Source: Ramlibacter sp. (GTDB lineage Bacteria > Pseudomonadota > Gammaproteobacteria > Burkholderiales > Burkholderiaceae_C). Taken from it: DNA of 46,391 bases. The notes under the pieces are model-generated. The model did no database searches. It was not told the origin of the DNA and saw only the letters and a program-made list of their open reading frames with translations. The stretch spans positions 1-46,391 of the forward strand of contig NZ_JACCWG010000038.1 in NCBI RefSeq assembly GCF_013697775.1, read 5' to 3'. Shown here piece by piece: positions 1 through 8,704 of the stretch. The translations under genes were made by a program, and so were the position numbers. Position 1 is the stretch's first letter, and each line of letters begins with the position of its first letter.

Positions 1-815
1 GCTCCGCCCCCGCCGTCGCCGCCTGGGCGCGCGCGCATCCCGGCCGCGGCCTTGCCGTGGTGCTGACCGGCACCGACCTGTACCAGGACATCGGCGTCGA
101 TGCGGCGGCCCGGCGCTCGCTCATGCTGGCGCAGCGGCTGGTGGTGCTGCAGGAACGCGGCGCCGCGGCGCTGCCGCCCGAGCAGCGCCACAAGGCACGC
201 GTGGTGTTCCAGTCCACGCCGGCGCTGCCGCCGCTGCCCAAGGACAGCGACCGGCTGGACGCCGTGATGGTGGGCCACCTGCGCGCGGTGAAGGCGCCGC
301 AGACGCTGTTCGCGGCGGCTCGGCTGCTGCGCGGCGATGCGGGCATCCGCATCACGCACATCGGCGACGGCGCAGGCGAACCGGCACTGGCACAGCAGGC
401 GCGCGACACCGCCGCGGTGTGCCCCGGCTACCGCTGGCTCGGCGCGCTGCCGCACGCCGAGACGCTGGAGCACATCCGCGCTGGCCACGTGCTGGTGCAC
501 ACCAGCACGCTGGAAGGCGGTGCCCATGTGGTTATGGAGGCGGTGCGCTGCGGCACGGCGGTGCTGGCCAGCCGCGTGGACGGCAACGTCGGCATGCTGG
601 GCGGCGACTACGCCGGCTACTTCCCGCCGGGCGACGCCGGCGCGCTGGCTGCTCTGCTGTCGGCCTGCCGCGCCACACAGCTGGCGCAAGCCCCCGCGGC
701 AGGTCTGCTGGAACGCCTGCGCGCACAATGCGAACGGCGCGCGCCGTTGTTCGACGCCAGCGCCGAGCGCGAGGCGCTCCTCCATCTGCTGCACGAACTG
801 GAAACCGAGCCATGA
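1..815 (+). CDS. senB: Selenosugar synthase SenB (TIGR04348-type glycosyltransferase), 5' truncated by window edge
   Basis: The reading frame is open from the first bases of the window, so the N-terminus (probably 50-70 residues) lies outside. The visible part is the C-terminal half of a GT-B glycosyltransferase: a hinge segment reading GHLRAVKAPQTLF, then an EX7E donor-binding motif (EGGAHVVME) followed by CGTAVLASRVDGN and a GDYAGYFPPGD loop. This matches my memory of the TIGR04348 family, whose characterised member SenB joins selenophosphate to a UDP-sugar to make a selenosugar in selenoneine biosynthesis. The stop codon overlaps the ATG of the next gene (ATGA), and that gene is a selenophosphate synthase, which fits a sen operon. 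The EgtB-like senA would be expected just upstream but cannot be seen. The family call is fairly sure; the substrate is inferred from context. Confidence 0.82.
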   Translation, partial: SAPAVAAWARAHPGRGLAVVLTGTDLYQDIGVDAAARRSLMLAQRLVVLQERGAAALPPEQRHKARVVFQSTPALPPLPKDSDRLDAVMVGHLRAVKAPQTLFAAARLLRGDAGIRITHIGDGAGEPALAQQARDTAAVCPGYRWLGALPHAETLEHIRAGHVLVHTSTLEGGAHVVMEAVRCGTAVLASRVDGNVGMLGGDYAGYFPPGDAGALAALLSACRATQLAQAPAAGLLERLRAQCERRAPLFDASAEREALLHLLHELETEP

Positions 816-1882
816 ACGCAATCTCTTCTTCCGCCGCCGCCGAACCCCGCCTCACCTCGCTGTCGCACGGCGGCGGCTGCGGCTGCAAGATCGCGCCCGG
901 CGTGCTGTCCGAAATTCTGAAGGGCACGGCGCGCATGCCGCTGCCGCCCGAGCTGCTGGTGGGCATCGAGACGGCCGACGACGCCGCCGTCTACAAGCTC
1001 AACGACGAGCAGGCGCTGATCGCCACCACCGACTTCTTCATGCCGATCGTGGACGATCCCTACGACTTCGGCCGCATCGCCGCCACCAACGCGATTTCCG
1101 ACGTGTATGCCATGGGCGGCAAACCCATCATGGCGCTGGCACTGGTGGGCATGCCGATCAGCGTGCTGAGCACGCGCACCATCGGCCGCATCCTGGAAGG
1201 CGGCGAGTCGGTCTGCAAGGCCGCCGGCATCCCGATCGCGGGCGGCCACACCATCGACTCGGTCGAGCCGATCTACGGCCTGGTGGCGCTGGGGCTGGTG
1301 CACCCGGACCGCGTGAAGCGCAACGCCGATGCGCGCGCCGGCGACCTGCTGGTGCTGGGCAAGCCGCTCGGCGTCGGCGTGCTGTCCGCCGCGCTGAAGA
1401 AAGAGCAGCTGGATGCCGCCGGCTACGAACGCATGATCGCCACCACCACACGCCTGAACACGCCCGGCCCCGAGCTGGCGGCGCTGGAGGGCGTGCATGC
1501 GCTGACCGACGTCACCGGCTTCGGGCTGGCCGGCCACGCATTGGAGCTGGCGCGCGGCGCCGGCCTGTCGGTGCGGATCGACTGGAACACAGTGCCGCTG
1601 CTGGAAGGCGTGCATGCGCTGGCGACCGCCGGCTTCGTCACCGGTGCCTCGGGGCGCAACTGGGCCGGCTACAGCGCGGACGTGGCGCTGCCGACGAACT
1701 TTGGCGATGCCGACCACGCGCTGCTGACCGATCCGCAGACCAGCGGCGGCCTGCTGGTGTCCTGCACGCCGGCGGCGGTGGACAAGGTGCTGGAGGTGTT
1801 CCGCCGCCACGGCTTCGGCCAGGCGGCGGTGATCGGCGAGGCCCAGCCCGGTGGCACCGGCGCGCGCCTGACGGTCGCCTGA
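812..1882 (+). CDS. senC: Selenide, water dikinase (selenophosphate synthase; SenC/SelD)
   Basis: A 356-residue enzyme that makes selenophosphate from selenide and ATP. The N-terminus has the diagnostic SHGGGCGCKIAPG motif. Cys23 aligns with catalytic Cys17 of E. coli SelD and Lys26 with its Lys20, and the catalytic residue is Cys rather than selenocysteine. Further SelD motifs are TTDFFMPIVDDPYDFGRIAA, ATNAISDVYAMGGKP and LTDPQTSGGLLVSC. The start was chosen at the ATG that overlaps the senB stop; the longer open frame upstream is out of frame with senB and has no SelD homology. Coupling to senB suggests that the product feeds selenoneine synthesis (named SenC there). It may also supply selenophosphate for tRNA 2-selenouridine, because no other selD, selA, selB or selU is visible to separate the roles. 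Confidence 0.9.
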   Translation: MNAISSSAAAEPRLTSLSHGGGCGCKIAPGVLSEILKGTARMPLPPELLVGIETADDAAVYKLNDEQALIATTDFFMPIVDDPYDFGRIAATNAISDVYAMGGKPIMALALVGMPISVLSTRTIGRILEGGESVCKAAGIPIAGGHTIDSVEPIYGLVALGLVHPDRVKRNADARAGDLLVLGKPLGVGVLSAALKKEQLDAAGYERMIATTTRLNTPGPELAALEGVHALTDVTGFGLAGHALELARGAGLSVRIDWNTVPLLEGVHALATAGFVTGASGRNWAGYSADVALPTNFGDADHALLTDPQTSGGLLVSCTPAAVDKVLEVFRRHGFGQAAVIGEAQPGGTGARLTVA

Positions 1883-1891
1883 GCGGGATCA

Positions 1892-1954
1892 CCGTTCGCC
1901 CTGAGCCTGTCGAAGGGTGCGCATGGGGGGCTTCGACAAGCTCAGCCCGAACGG
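1892..1954. repeat. Short palindromic intergenic repeat (REP-like) between convergent senC and ruvC
   Basis: Two 24-nt arms, 1892-1915 and 1931-1954, are inverted copies with three mismatches around a 15-nt loop. The arm core reads TGAGCCTGTCGAAG on the left and CTTCGACAAGCTCA on the right. From memory this core is one of the most widespread dispersed palindromes in Burkholderiales and sphingomonad genomes. It lies exactly between two convergent genes, where it could act as a bidirectional transcription stop, although no T-run follows either arm. Confidence 0.75.
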
Positions 1955-1970
1955 AAAGGGGTGATCGCTT

Positions 1971-2519
1971 CTAGTACGTGCGGCCGGACCGGTACATGCC
2001 GGTGGTCTTGCGTTCGGTCTTCGATGCCGCCGCCAGCCGCGCCATCGACTGGCCCGCGTGCGCATGCGTGATCGCGATGCCCAGCGCGTCGGCCGCGTCC
2101 TTGCCGGGCAGGCCGGGCAGCTTGAGCAGCCGCTTGACCATTTCCTGCACCTGCGCCTTGCCGGCCTGGCCGTGGCCGGCGACGGCCTGCTTCATCTGCA
2201 GCGCCGTGTACTCGGCCACAGGGAGATCGCAGGACACCAGCGCCGTGAGGCAGGCGCCGCGCGCCTGGCCGAGCAGCAGCGTGGCTTGCGGGTTGACGTT
2301 GACGAAAACGATCTCCACCGCCGACGCGTCGGGCTGGTAGCGCGTGTGCACCTCGCCGATGCCGTCGAACAGCACCTTCAGCCGCGCCGGCAGGTCGCCG
2401 CGCGCGAGATGCGTGGTGGTGATGGTGCCGCTGGCCACGTACGTCAGTGCATGGCCGGCGACGTCGATCACGCCGAAGCCGGTGGTCTGCAGGCCGGGGT
2501 CGATGCCGAGGATGCGCAT
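1971..2519 (-). CDS. ruvC: Holliday junction resolvase RuvC
   Basis: A 182-residue endonuclease that cuts Holliday junctions made during recombination, working with the RuvAB motor. The N-terminus [17 protein letters not shown] carries the first catalytic Asp (Asp7). [12 protein letters not shown] supplies the conserved Glu, and [14 protein letters not shown] near residue 145 supplies the last two acidic residues. The length is normal for the family. It is the last gene of a minus-strand run and starts 24 nt downstream of the CDP-diglyceride synthase gene. ruvA and ruvB are not adjacent here. Confidence 0.96.
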   Translation of the reverse strand: MRILGIDPGLQTTGFGVIDVAGHALTYVASGTITTTHLARGDLPARLKVLFDGIGEVHTRYQPDASAVEIVFVNVNPQATLLLGQARGACLTALVSCDLPVAEYTALQMKQAVAGHGQAGKAQVQEMVKRLLKLPGLPGKDAADALGIAITHAHAGQSMARLAAASKTERKTTGMYRSGRTY

Positions 2520-2543
2520 GGGATGTTGTTCGCCTCGCGCCGA

Positions 2544-3551
2544 TTAGACCCGGAAATACCAGCGCACCGAATGGAAAAAGATCGGCGCCGCGAAGCACAG
2601 GGCGTCGACCCGGTCCAGCAGGCCGTTGGCGCCCGTCACCGAGGCGCGCTTGCCCCATGACGTGACGCCGCGGTCGCGCTTCAGGGCCTTCATCACCAGG
2701 TGGCCCATCGACCCGGCGATGCACGCCACCAGCCCGATGCCCAGGGCCTGGCCGGGCTTGAACGGTGTGATGAAGGACAGCACTCCCGCGGCCAGGCCGC
2801 CGGCCGCCACGCCCAGGCCCCAGCTGTGCCAGCTGAAGCTCTTGCTCACGTTGGGAATGCTGGGTGCGCGGCGCAGGCGGCGCGCCGCCAGGTGCTGCAT
2901 CACCATGGTGGTCTGCACGATGAAGACCAGGAAGAACACCAGGAACGCGCTCTTGCCCTCATAGCCCCGGCCCGGGAAGTCCAGCAGCAGCAGGGCCGGC
3001 ACGTGGCTCATGCCGTAGACGCAAACCATGATGCCCCACTGCAGCTTGGCGTTGCGCTCCAGAAAGCGCTGCGTGTCGCCGGCCAGCGCGCTGGCCACCG
3101 GCATGGCCAGGAACACGTAGACCGGCACGAACACGGTGAACAAATCGAAGTGGCGCGCACCCACCAGCCAGAACTGCACCGGCAGCACGATGAAGAAGGC
3201 CAGCACCAGGCTGCGGTGGTCGCCGTGCCGCGTCGGCGAGAGCGTGATGAATTCGCGCAGCGCGAAGAACGCGATCAGCGCGAACAGCACCAGGGCGAAC
3301 GCGTCGCCGGCGGCCCATGCCACCCAGAACACCAGCACGGTGATCCACGAGCTGCCCAGCAGCTGGCGCGAATCGCGCAGCTCGGCCTCGCGCTCGGCGC
3401 CGGGCGCGGCCTTGCGCTCGCGCAGCGCGAGCAGGGTGGTGGCCACGCTCACCAGCACCAGGATGCCGAAGACGAACAGGAACAGCGCCGCCACCTGCTG
3501 CGTGGGCGTGAGCGCGCGCAGATATTCGTTCATGGCGCGCAATGCGTTCAT
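2544..3551 (-). CDS. Phosphatidate cytidylyltransferase family protein (CDP-diglyceride synthase)
   Basis: A 335-residue polytopic membrane protein of the CdsA family, which makes CDP-diacylglycerol from phosphatidate and CTP. Hydrophobic segments fill the chain, beginning with QVAALFLFVFGILVLVSVA. The C-terminal family signature is recognisable: LKRDRGVTSWGK, then VTGANGLLDRVDAL, ending with a hydrophobic helix and HSVRWYFRV. The start at 3551 overlaps the stop of the upstream acyltransferase gene (ATGA); a second Met six codons in is possible. Pairing with a PlsC-type acyltransferase matches the YnbB-like subgroup of long CdsA paralogues, so this may be a second synthase and not the housekeeping cdsA of the dxr/bamA region. 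For that reason no symbol is given. Confidence 0.86.
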   Translation of the reverse strand: MNALRAMNEYLRALTPTQQVAALFLFVFGILVLVSVATTLLALRERKAAPGAEREAELRDSRQLLGSSWITVLVFWVAWAAGDAFALVLFALIAFFALREFITLSPTRHGDHRSLVLAFFIVLPVQFWLVGARHFDLFTVFVPVYVFLAMPVASALAGDTQRFLERNAKLQWGIMVCVYGMSHVPALLLLDFPGRGYEGKSAFLVFFLVFIVQTTMVMQHLAARRLRRAPSIPNVSKSFSWHSWGLGVAAGGLAAGVLSFITPFKPGQALGIGLVACIAGSMGHLVMKALKRDRGVTSWGKRASVTGANGLLDRVDALCFAAPIFFHSVRWYFRV

Positions 3552-4180
3552 ATGTCGCGCAGCGCCATCACGGCCAGCCGCGCGCGGTCCAGGAAGGCGC
3601 GCCGCTCCTCGCCGGCTTCCAGCCGCACCGGCGCGCCGAAGGTGACCGAGCACAGGATCGGCACCGGCACCACCTCGCCCTTGGGCATGACGCGCTGCAC
3701 GTTGTCGATCCAGGCCGGCACCAGCACCACTTCAGGGAAACGCTGCGCCAGGCTGTACAGGCCCGACTTGAACGGCTGCGGCTCCTCCGCGTTGCCGCGC
3801 GTGCCCTCGGGAAACAGCACGATCGAGTCGCCGCTTTGCAGCGCGTCGGCCAGCGGCTGCAGCGGGTCCTCGCCGTCCTTGCGCTCGCGGTCCACGTAGA
3901 CGGCGTTGAAGACGGCGGTGGTGATCCACTGGCGCAGCGGCGTCTTGGTCCAATAGTCCTTGGCGGCGATGGGCCGTGTGATGGAGCGCAATTCCTGCGG
4001 CAGCGCAGCCCAGATCATCACCAGGTCGGCGTGGCTCTGGTGGTTGGCGAAGTAGATGCGCTGTTCCGCCTTGGGCGGGCAACCGTACCAGCGCGCCTGC
4101 GCGCCTGTGAGCACGCGCACCAGTCCCAGCAGGAACAGGCTCATGGCCTTGGCCATCACGGGAGACAGATGGCGCTTCAT
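3548..4180 (-). CDS. 1-acyl-sn-glycerol-3-phosphate acyltransferase (PlsC family)
   Basis: A 210-residue acyltransferase that should convert lysophosphatidate to phosphatidate at the inner membrane. It has the HX4D catalytic box (NHQSHADLVMIW, about residues 46-57), a VYVDRER-type segment, and the FPEGTRGN glycerophosphate-binding motif near residue 123. It overlaps the CDP-diglyceride synthase gene by four bases, so product and next enzyme are translationally coupled: phosphatidate made here is the substrate of the next gene product. mtgA ends 10 nt upstream. Several PlsC paralogues are usual in Burkholderiales, so it may not be the only one in the genome. Confidence 0.9.
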   Translation of the reverse strand: MKRHLSPVMAKAMSLFLLGLVRVLTGAQARWYGCPPKAEQRIYFANHQSHADLVMIWAALPQELRSITRPIAAKDYWTKTPLRQWITTAVFNAVYVDRERKDGEDPLQPLADALQSGDSIVLFPEGTRGNAEEPQPFKSGLYSLAQRFPEVVLVPAWIDNVQRVMPKGEVVPVPILCSVTFGAPVRLEAGEERRAFLDRARLAVMALRDI

Positions 4181-4190
4181 GGCTGCCGCA

Positions 4191-4922
4191 TCATGGCAAC
4201 TCGGCGTCGCGCATGCGCGCGGCGATGGTGGACGCGCGGCTGGCCAGGTAGCCGGAGTTGGGCAGCTTCTCGAAGTATTTCGGGCGCGGCAGCATCACCG
4301 CCAGCCGCGCTGCCTCGTAGGCCGAGAGCTGGCGCGCGCTCTTGCGGTAGTAGTGCTGCGCCGCGGCTTCGGCGCCGAACACGCCTTCGCCCCATTCCAC
4401 GCTGTTCAGGTAGATCTCCAGGATGCGCTCCTTGGAGAGCATTCTTTCCAGCGCGAAGGTGAGCACGATTTCCTGGCCCTTGCGCAGCAGGGTGCGCTCG
4501 CCGGACAGCAGGATGTTCTTGGCCAGCTGCTGCGTGATGGTGGAGCCGCCGACCACCTTCGGTGCGCGCGCGGTACCGCGCGCGGCCTGCGCGCGCCTTG
4601 CCGCCTGTTCTTCCGCCTTGGCGTTGCGCTGCCAGGCTTTTTCCAGCGACTCCCAGTCCACGCCCTCGTGGTTGGCGAAGGTGCCGTCCTCCGAGGCGAT
4701 CACCGCGCGCTTGAGGTTCTCGGAGATGGCCGGGTACGGCACCCATTGCTGGCGCCAGCGCAGCTGGCCCTTGTGCGTGGCGATGCGCCAGGCTTCGGAG
4801 CGCTGGAAGGTGGTGGACTGCGGGTCGATCCCGGCCATGGTGGCGATGCGCACCAGGAAGAACAGTTCCAGCACCGCCGCCGCGACCACCACCAGGGCCA
4901 GCCAACGCAGAAGGGCGCGCAT
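4191..4922 (-). CDS. mtgA: Monofunctional biosynthetic peptidoglycan transglycosylase MtgA
   Basis: A 243-residue GT51 enzyme that polymerises lipid II into glycan strands. An N-terminal signal anchor (residues about 5-28) is followed directly by the GT51 domain. The catalytic motif EDGTFANHEGVDW carries the first catalytic Glu, followed by GGSTITQQLAKNILLSGERTLLRKGQE and the second Glu region RILEIYLNSVEWGEGVFG. There is no transpeptidase domain and the length fits MtgA. It starts 3 nt after aroE in the same direction. The aroE-mtgA pairing is common in Burkholderiales, to my knowledge. Confidence 0.95.
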   Translation of the reverse strand: MRALLRWLALVVVAAAVLELFFLVRIATMAGIDPQSTTFQRSEAWRIATHKGQLRWRQQWVPYPAISENLKRAVIASEDGTFANHEGVDWESLEKAWQRNAKAEEQAARRAQAARGTARAPKVVGGSTITQQLAKNILLSGERTLLRKGQEIVLTFALERMLSKERILEIYLNSVEWGEGVFGAEAAAQHYYRKSARQLSAYEAARLAVMLPRPKYFEKLPNSGYLASRASTIAARMRDAELP

Positions 4923-4925
4923 GCG

Positions 4926-5765
4926 TCAGGCGGGAAGGGTGGCGCGCAGTTCGGCCAGGACCTGGGCCGAAGGCGGGCGCACGCCGCGCCAGACCAGGAA
5001 GGCCTCGGCCGCCTGTTCCACCAGCATGCCCAGGCCGTCGCGCGGCACCGCGCCGTTCTCGCGCGCCCAGGCCATGAAGCCTTGCGCCGCGGGGCCATAC
5101 ATCATGTCGCAGGCCAGCGCCCCGGGCGCGAGCACCGACGCGGGTACCGGCACGCCCGTGCCGGCCATGCTGGTGGCCGTGGCGTTGACGACGATGCCGA
5201 AGCCGCCGCCGGCATCGTCCAGGCCGCGCGCCGCCAGTTCCACGCCGTGCGCCGCCGCCAGCGCAGCATGCCGCGCGACCAGCGCCTCGGCCTTGTCCCG
5301 GCTGCGGTTGGCGACCACGACGCGCCGCGGACGCGCCTCGATGAACGGGCCCAGCACGCCGGAAGCGCCGCCGCCGGCGCCCACCAGCAGCACGTGGGCC
5401 CCGGCGATGTCCACGCCTGCATTGCGCGCGATGTCGCCGACCAGGCCGATGCCGTCGGTGTTGTCGGCGAAGACGCGGTCACCTTCGAAGCGCAGCGTGT
5501 TGGCCGCGCCGGCCAGTTGGGCGCGCGGCGTCAGCTCGGTTGCCAGCGCGGGCGAGTCGAACTTGAACGGTACCGTGACGTTGCAGCCCTTGCCGCCTTC
5601 GGCGCGGAATTCGCGCACGGCCTGCGCGAAGCCGTCCAGCGGCACCAGACGCTTGCCGTACTGCAGCTGCTGGCCAGTGAGCTCGGCGAAGCGTGCGTGC
5701 ACCCACGGCGACCTGCTGTGTTCGACAGGGTTGCCCATCACACAGTAAAGGTCCATCGCGCTCAT
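4926..5765 (-). CDS. aroE: Shikimate dehydrogenase AroE
   Basis: A 279-residue NADPH-dependent enzyme reducing 3-dehydroshikimate to shikimate. Motifs in order are GNPVEHSRSPWVH (substrate binding), GCNVTVPFK with the catalytic Lys, AANTL, DNTDGIGL with the catalytic Asp, the nucleotide-binding loop GAGGGASGVL, and a C-terminal YGP-GF-W segment. The start at 5765 overlaps the stop of the upstream tonB-like gene by ATGA; an ATG three codons later (5756) would also fit E. coli AroE. The open frame further upstream is a shadow of the tonB-like gene. It shares a pathway with the DAHP synthase gene at 13683 but is not linked to it. Confidence 0.95.
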   Translation of the reverse strand: MSAMDLYCVMGNPVEHSRSPWVHARFAELTGQQLQYGKRLVPLDGFAQAVREFRAEGGKGCNVTVPFKFDSPALATELTPRAQLAGAANTLRFEGDRVFADNTDGIGLVGDIARNAGVDIAGAHVLLVGAGGGASGVLGPFIEARPRRVVVANRSRDKAEALVARHAALAAAHGVELAARGLDDAGGGFGIVVNATATSMAGTGVPVPASVLAPGALACDMMYGPAAQGFMAWARENGAVPRDGLGMLVEQAAEAFLVWRGVRPPSAQVLAELRATLPA

Positions 5766-6619
5766 CGGTTCGTCAGCTTGGTTTCCAGCGTCTCGTCGCG
5801 CGTGAACTTGAAGCGCGACACCACCACGATCTGGTCGGCGCGGCGCCGCATGGCGTCGTTGAAGCGGCCGAACGGGCCGGCCGCGCGGGCAATGGCCTGC
5901 GCGCGGCGGTCCAGCGTGAGATTGCCCGAGGTTTCGGCGATCTCGGTGGACAGCACGCGGCCATCGTGGTTGACGGTGACGATCATGGTCAGCTCGCCAT
6001 ACAGCTTGCGCCCGGCGGCTTCGGGGAAATTGTGCGTGCCCTTTTCCTCGATCTTGCGGCGCAGGCCGTCGTAATAGACGGCGTACACCTCCTCGCGCGT
6101 GGCAGGGCTGATGTAGCGCTTCTTGGGCCGGGCGTTTTCTTCGTTGATGCGCCGCTCGATTTCCGCCAGCAGGCGCGTAAGCTGCCGGCGCTTGTCTTCC
6201 TGCGCCTTGGCGTCCGGCGTGGTGTTGGCGGCCTGCTTGGGGTCGGGCGGCGGCATGGCGGCCAATTGGCGCTTCAGCTGCGACAGCAGCAGCATCTGCT
6301 GCTCCTGCATGGCCTCGATCTTCTTTTGCGCGTCCTCGGCGGCGTCGCCCAATTCGCTGAGCGCCGACGGCGGCAGCGGCGAGGTGGCGCGGCCCTGGGC
6401 GGCCTCGCCCCCGCCGGCCAGGCTGCTTTGCGCGATCGCCTGCGCTTTTTCCGGGCGCTCGTTGGTCTTGGTGTTGACCAGGATCACTTCGAGCGGGGTG
6501 TCCTGGAACACCCGGTTGAAGCCTTCCGGATCGACGATGCGCACCGTCAGCAACACTGCGTGCACGAGAAACGAGACGCCCAGTGCGATCTGCAGGGTGC
6601 TGAGGGACTTCCAGTTCAC
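5762..6619 (-). CDS. TonB-like energy transducer / TonB C-terminal domain protein
   Basis: A 285-residue protein with one N-terminal membrane anchor (residues about 8-27). A long charged, Gln/Ala-rich periplasmic region follows with coiled-coil character (residues about 95-170), then a TonB C-terminal fold (GELTMIVTVNHDGRVLSTEIAE; SGNLTLDRRAQAIARAAGPF). TonB proteins transmit the proton gradient to outer-membrane receptors, but no exbB/exbD or receptor gene lies nearby, and the usual proline-rich spacer is replaced by the coiled coil. It sits between RNase and aroE genes with four-base overlaps on both sides. It could be a TolA-like envelope protein and not a siderophore transducer. Confidence 0.8.
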   Translation of the reverse strand: MNWKSLSTLQIALGVSFLVHAVLLTVRIVDPEGFNRVFQDTPLEVILVNTKTNERPEKAQAIAQSSLAGGGEAAQGRATSPLPPSALSELGDAAEDAQKKIEAMQEQQMLLLSQLKRQLAAMPPPDPKQAANTTPDAKAQEDKRRQLTRLLAEIERRINEENARPKKRYISPATREEVYAVYYDGLRRKIEEKGTHNFPEAAGRKLYGELTMIVTVNHDGRVLSTEIAETSGNLTLDRRAQAIARAAGPFGRFNDAMRRRADQIVVVSRFKFTRDETLETKLTNR

Positions 6620-8673
6620 GGTGGGGGATTATCGCCGCCGGCGGTGGCGGTTTCCCCAGTGTCGTTGACATCGACGGCAATGGCAATCGGGCCGGCCACC
6701 GGTTGGTCGTCGCTGTCGTCTTCTTCCGACGGCGCTGCCTCGGGCACGCTGTCCAGGCGCTCCAGCAGGGTGCCGGCGAGGTCCAGGGTGATCGGGTCCA
6801 CCTCGCCCAGCTTCACCCGCAGGTGGGCGCCGCGCGGCAGGCCGTTGGCGCCCATCACCGGCAGCACCAGCGGCAGGTCGTCGGCGCGCACCAGGCCTTC
6901 CTTGAACACGCTGCCCGTGAGTTCGTGCAGGCCGTGCTGTGCGACGTACTGGAGCGTCCAGAACCGCTCCATGGTCGCCTGGTGGCCGTTGTACGCGCTG
7001 TAGGCGGCGTCGAAGGCGGAAATCACCGAGAACAGCTCCGCGTCCTTCGGCTTGAACGGCGCGGCCAGCGCCGCGGTGCGGCCGTGGCGGGCGGCGGCGA
7101 TGATCTGCCACTGGTTCACCAGGTCGGTGTAGCGGCGCAGCGGCGAGGTGCTCCAGGCATAGCTTTTCACGCCGATGCCGGCGTGCGGCATCGCCTTGGT
7201 GCCCATGCGCACCTTCACGCCCGGCGCCATGCTGGCCTGGCTGCGGTAGATGGCGGGCACGCCCAGTTCGGCCAGCCACTGGCCCCAGCTGCTGTTGGCC
7301 AGGATCATGGCCTCGGCGACGATCAGGTCCAGCGGCGCGCCGCGGCGGCGCACGCTGATCTCCACCGTCTCGTCGCCCCGGGGTTCGCTGCCGTCGTGGC
7401 CGGCCAGGCGGAAGTTGTAGTCGGGCCGGTTGAAGTTCTCGGGCCGCCCGCGCACGATTTCGCGCTGCGCCTTCAGGTGCTTGGCCAGCCGGAACAGGAA
7501 GGACATTTCCCCGCGCAGCTGCGCCGCTGCGGCGGGCACGCCCTCGGGCGAGGCCGCGCCTTCCAGCCAGCCTTCGGTGACGTGCGCATCCAGCTGGTCG
7601 TGGCGCAGGTTGGCGGAAATCGGCACCCGCTCCAGGCGCGTTTCGGACCCCTTGGGTTCCAGCGTGGCTTCGTCCAGCGTCACGTACAGCGACACGGCGG
7701 GGCAGTCGCGGCCTTCCTGCAGGGTGTAGGCCTGCACCACCGCGTCGGGCAGCATGGTGATCTTGTAGCCCGGCATGTACACGGTGGAGAGCCGGTTGCG
7801 CGCAATCTGGTCCAGCGCGTCGCCGGGCTGCAGCGCCAGGCCGGGCGCGGCGATGTGCACGCCCACGGTAACCGTGCCGGTGCCCAGGCCCTGCACCGAC
7901 AGCGCATCGTCGATTTCGGTGGTGGCGGAGTCGTCGATGGAGAAGGCGGCCACCGGCGCCAGCGGCAGGTCGTCCTTGATCTGCGGCGCGGCCAGCGCGG
8001 GAAAGCCCGTGCCTTTCGGGAAATATTCCAGCAGGAAACGTTTCCAGTGGAACTGATAGGGCGAGTCGATGGCGCCGGCGCGCTGCAGCAGCACCAGCGG
8101 CGCGGTCTGGGTGGCGCGCGAGGCGTCCACCACCGCCTTGTATTCGGGCGCGTTCTTGTCCGGCTTGAACAGCAGCTTGTACAGCTGCTCGCGCACCGGC
8201 TGCGGGCAGCGGCCGGCGGCCAGCTCCTCGGCCCAGTGGACGATCTGCGCCTGCACCTGCTTTTTCTTCTCGATGGCGGCCAGCGCCAGCTGCACGGTCT
8301 CGGCCGGCGCCTTGCGAAAACGCCCCTTGCCGGATCGGCGGAAGTAATGCGGCGCCTCGAACAGGCGCAGCAGCGCGCCGGCCTGCTGGACCAGGGTGGC
8401 GTTGGCGCTGAAGTAGTCGCGCGCCAGATCGGCAAAGCCGAATTCCTCGTCGGGCGCGAACTCCCAGGCCAGGTCGAGCTCGATGGAGGAGGCGACGTCC
8501 GCGGCCTCGCGCAGCAGGTCGGCCGGCTGCGGCTTGTCGAACTTCAGCAGCACGTTGGCAGCCTTGACCTTCACGCGCTTGCCGCTGTCGAGCTCGACCT
8601 GCGCGGAGGCATCGGCTTCGGACAGCACACGGCCCGCCAGGAACTTCCCGGCTTCTTCGAATAACAGGAACAT
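6616..8673 (-). CDS. RNB-domain (RNase II/R superfamily) exoribonuclease
   Basis: A 685-residue protein with the RNB catalytic domain in its middle. SIDDSATTEIDDALSV (about residues 245-260) supplies the metal-binding aspartates, followed by VHIAAP and RNRLSTVYMPGYKITMLP. The C-terminal part contains YAWSTSPLRRYTDLVNQWQ, the conserved SPLRRYxDL box. The N-terminal 200 residues do not look like the paired cold-shock domains of RNase R, so this is an RNase II-like paralogue common in Betaproteobacteria and no gene symbol is given. Predicted role: 3'-to-5' RNA decay in the cytoplasm. The gene starts 31 nt after the esterase gene and overlaps the tonB-like gene by ATGA. Confidence 0.93.
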   Translation of the reverse strand: MFLLFEEAGKFLAGRVLSEADASAQVELDSGKRVKVKAANVLLKFDKPQPADLLREAADVASSIELDLAWEFAPDEEFGFADLARDYFSANATLVQQAGALLRLFEAPHYFRRSGKGRFRKAPAETVQLALAAIEKKKQVQAQIVHWAEELAAGRCPQPVREQLYKLLFKPDKNAPEYKAVVDASRATQTAPLVLLQRAGAIDSPYQFHWKRFLLEYFPKGTGFPALAAPQIKDDLPLAPVAAFSIDDSATTEIDDALSVQGLGTGTVTVGVHIAAPGLALQPGDALDQIARNRLSTVYMPGYKITMLPDAVVQAYTLQEGRDCPAVSLYVTLDEATLEPKGSETRLERVPISANLRHDQLDAHVTEGWLEGAASPEGVPAAAAQLRGEMSFLFRLAKHLKAQREIVRGRPENFNRPDYNFRLAGHDGSEPRGDETVEISVRRRGAPLDLIVAEAMILANSSWGQWLAELGVPAIYRSQASMAPGVKVRMGTKAMPHAGIGVKSYAWSTSPLRRYTDLVNQWQIIAAARHGRTAALAAPFKPKDAELFSVISAFDAAYSAYNGHQATMERFWTLQYVAQHGLHELTGSVFKEGLVRADDLPLVLPVMGANGLPRGAHLRVKLGEVDPITLDLAGTLLERLDSVPEAAPSEEDDSDDQPVAGPIAIAVDVNDTGETATAGGDNPPP

Positions 8674-8704
8674 GGGATCGATTCTCCCATGCGCCCCGCG
8701 CGGG

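Noticed and set aside
6703-8664. Plus-strand 653-codon ORF opposite the RNB ribonuclease gene
   Set aside because: The same shadow effect: the minus-strand protein has the RNB catalytic motifs and proper gene spacing; the plus-strand product has no recognisable family features.
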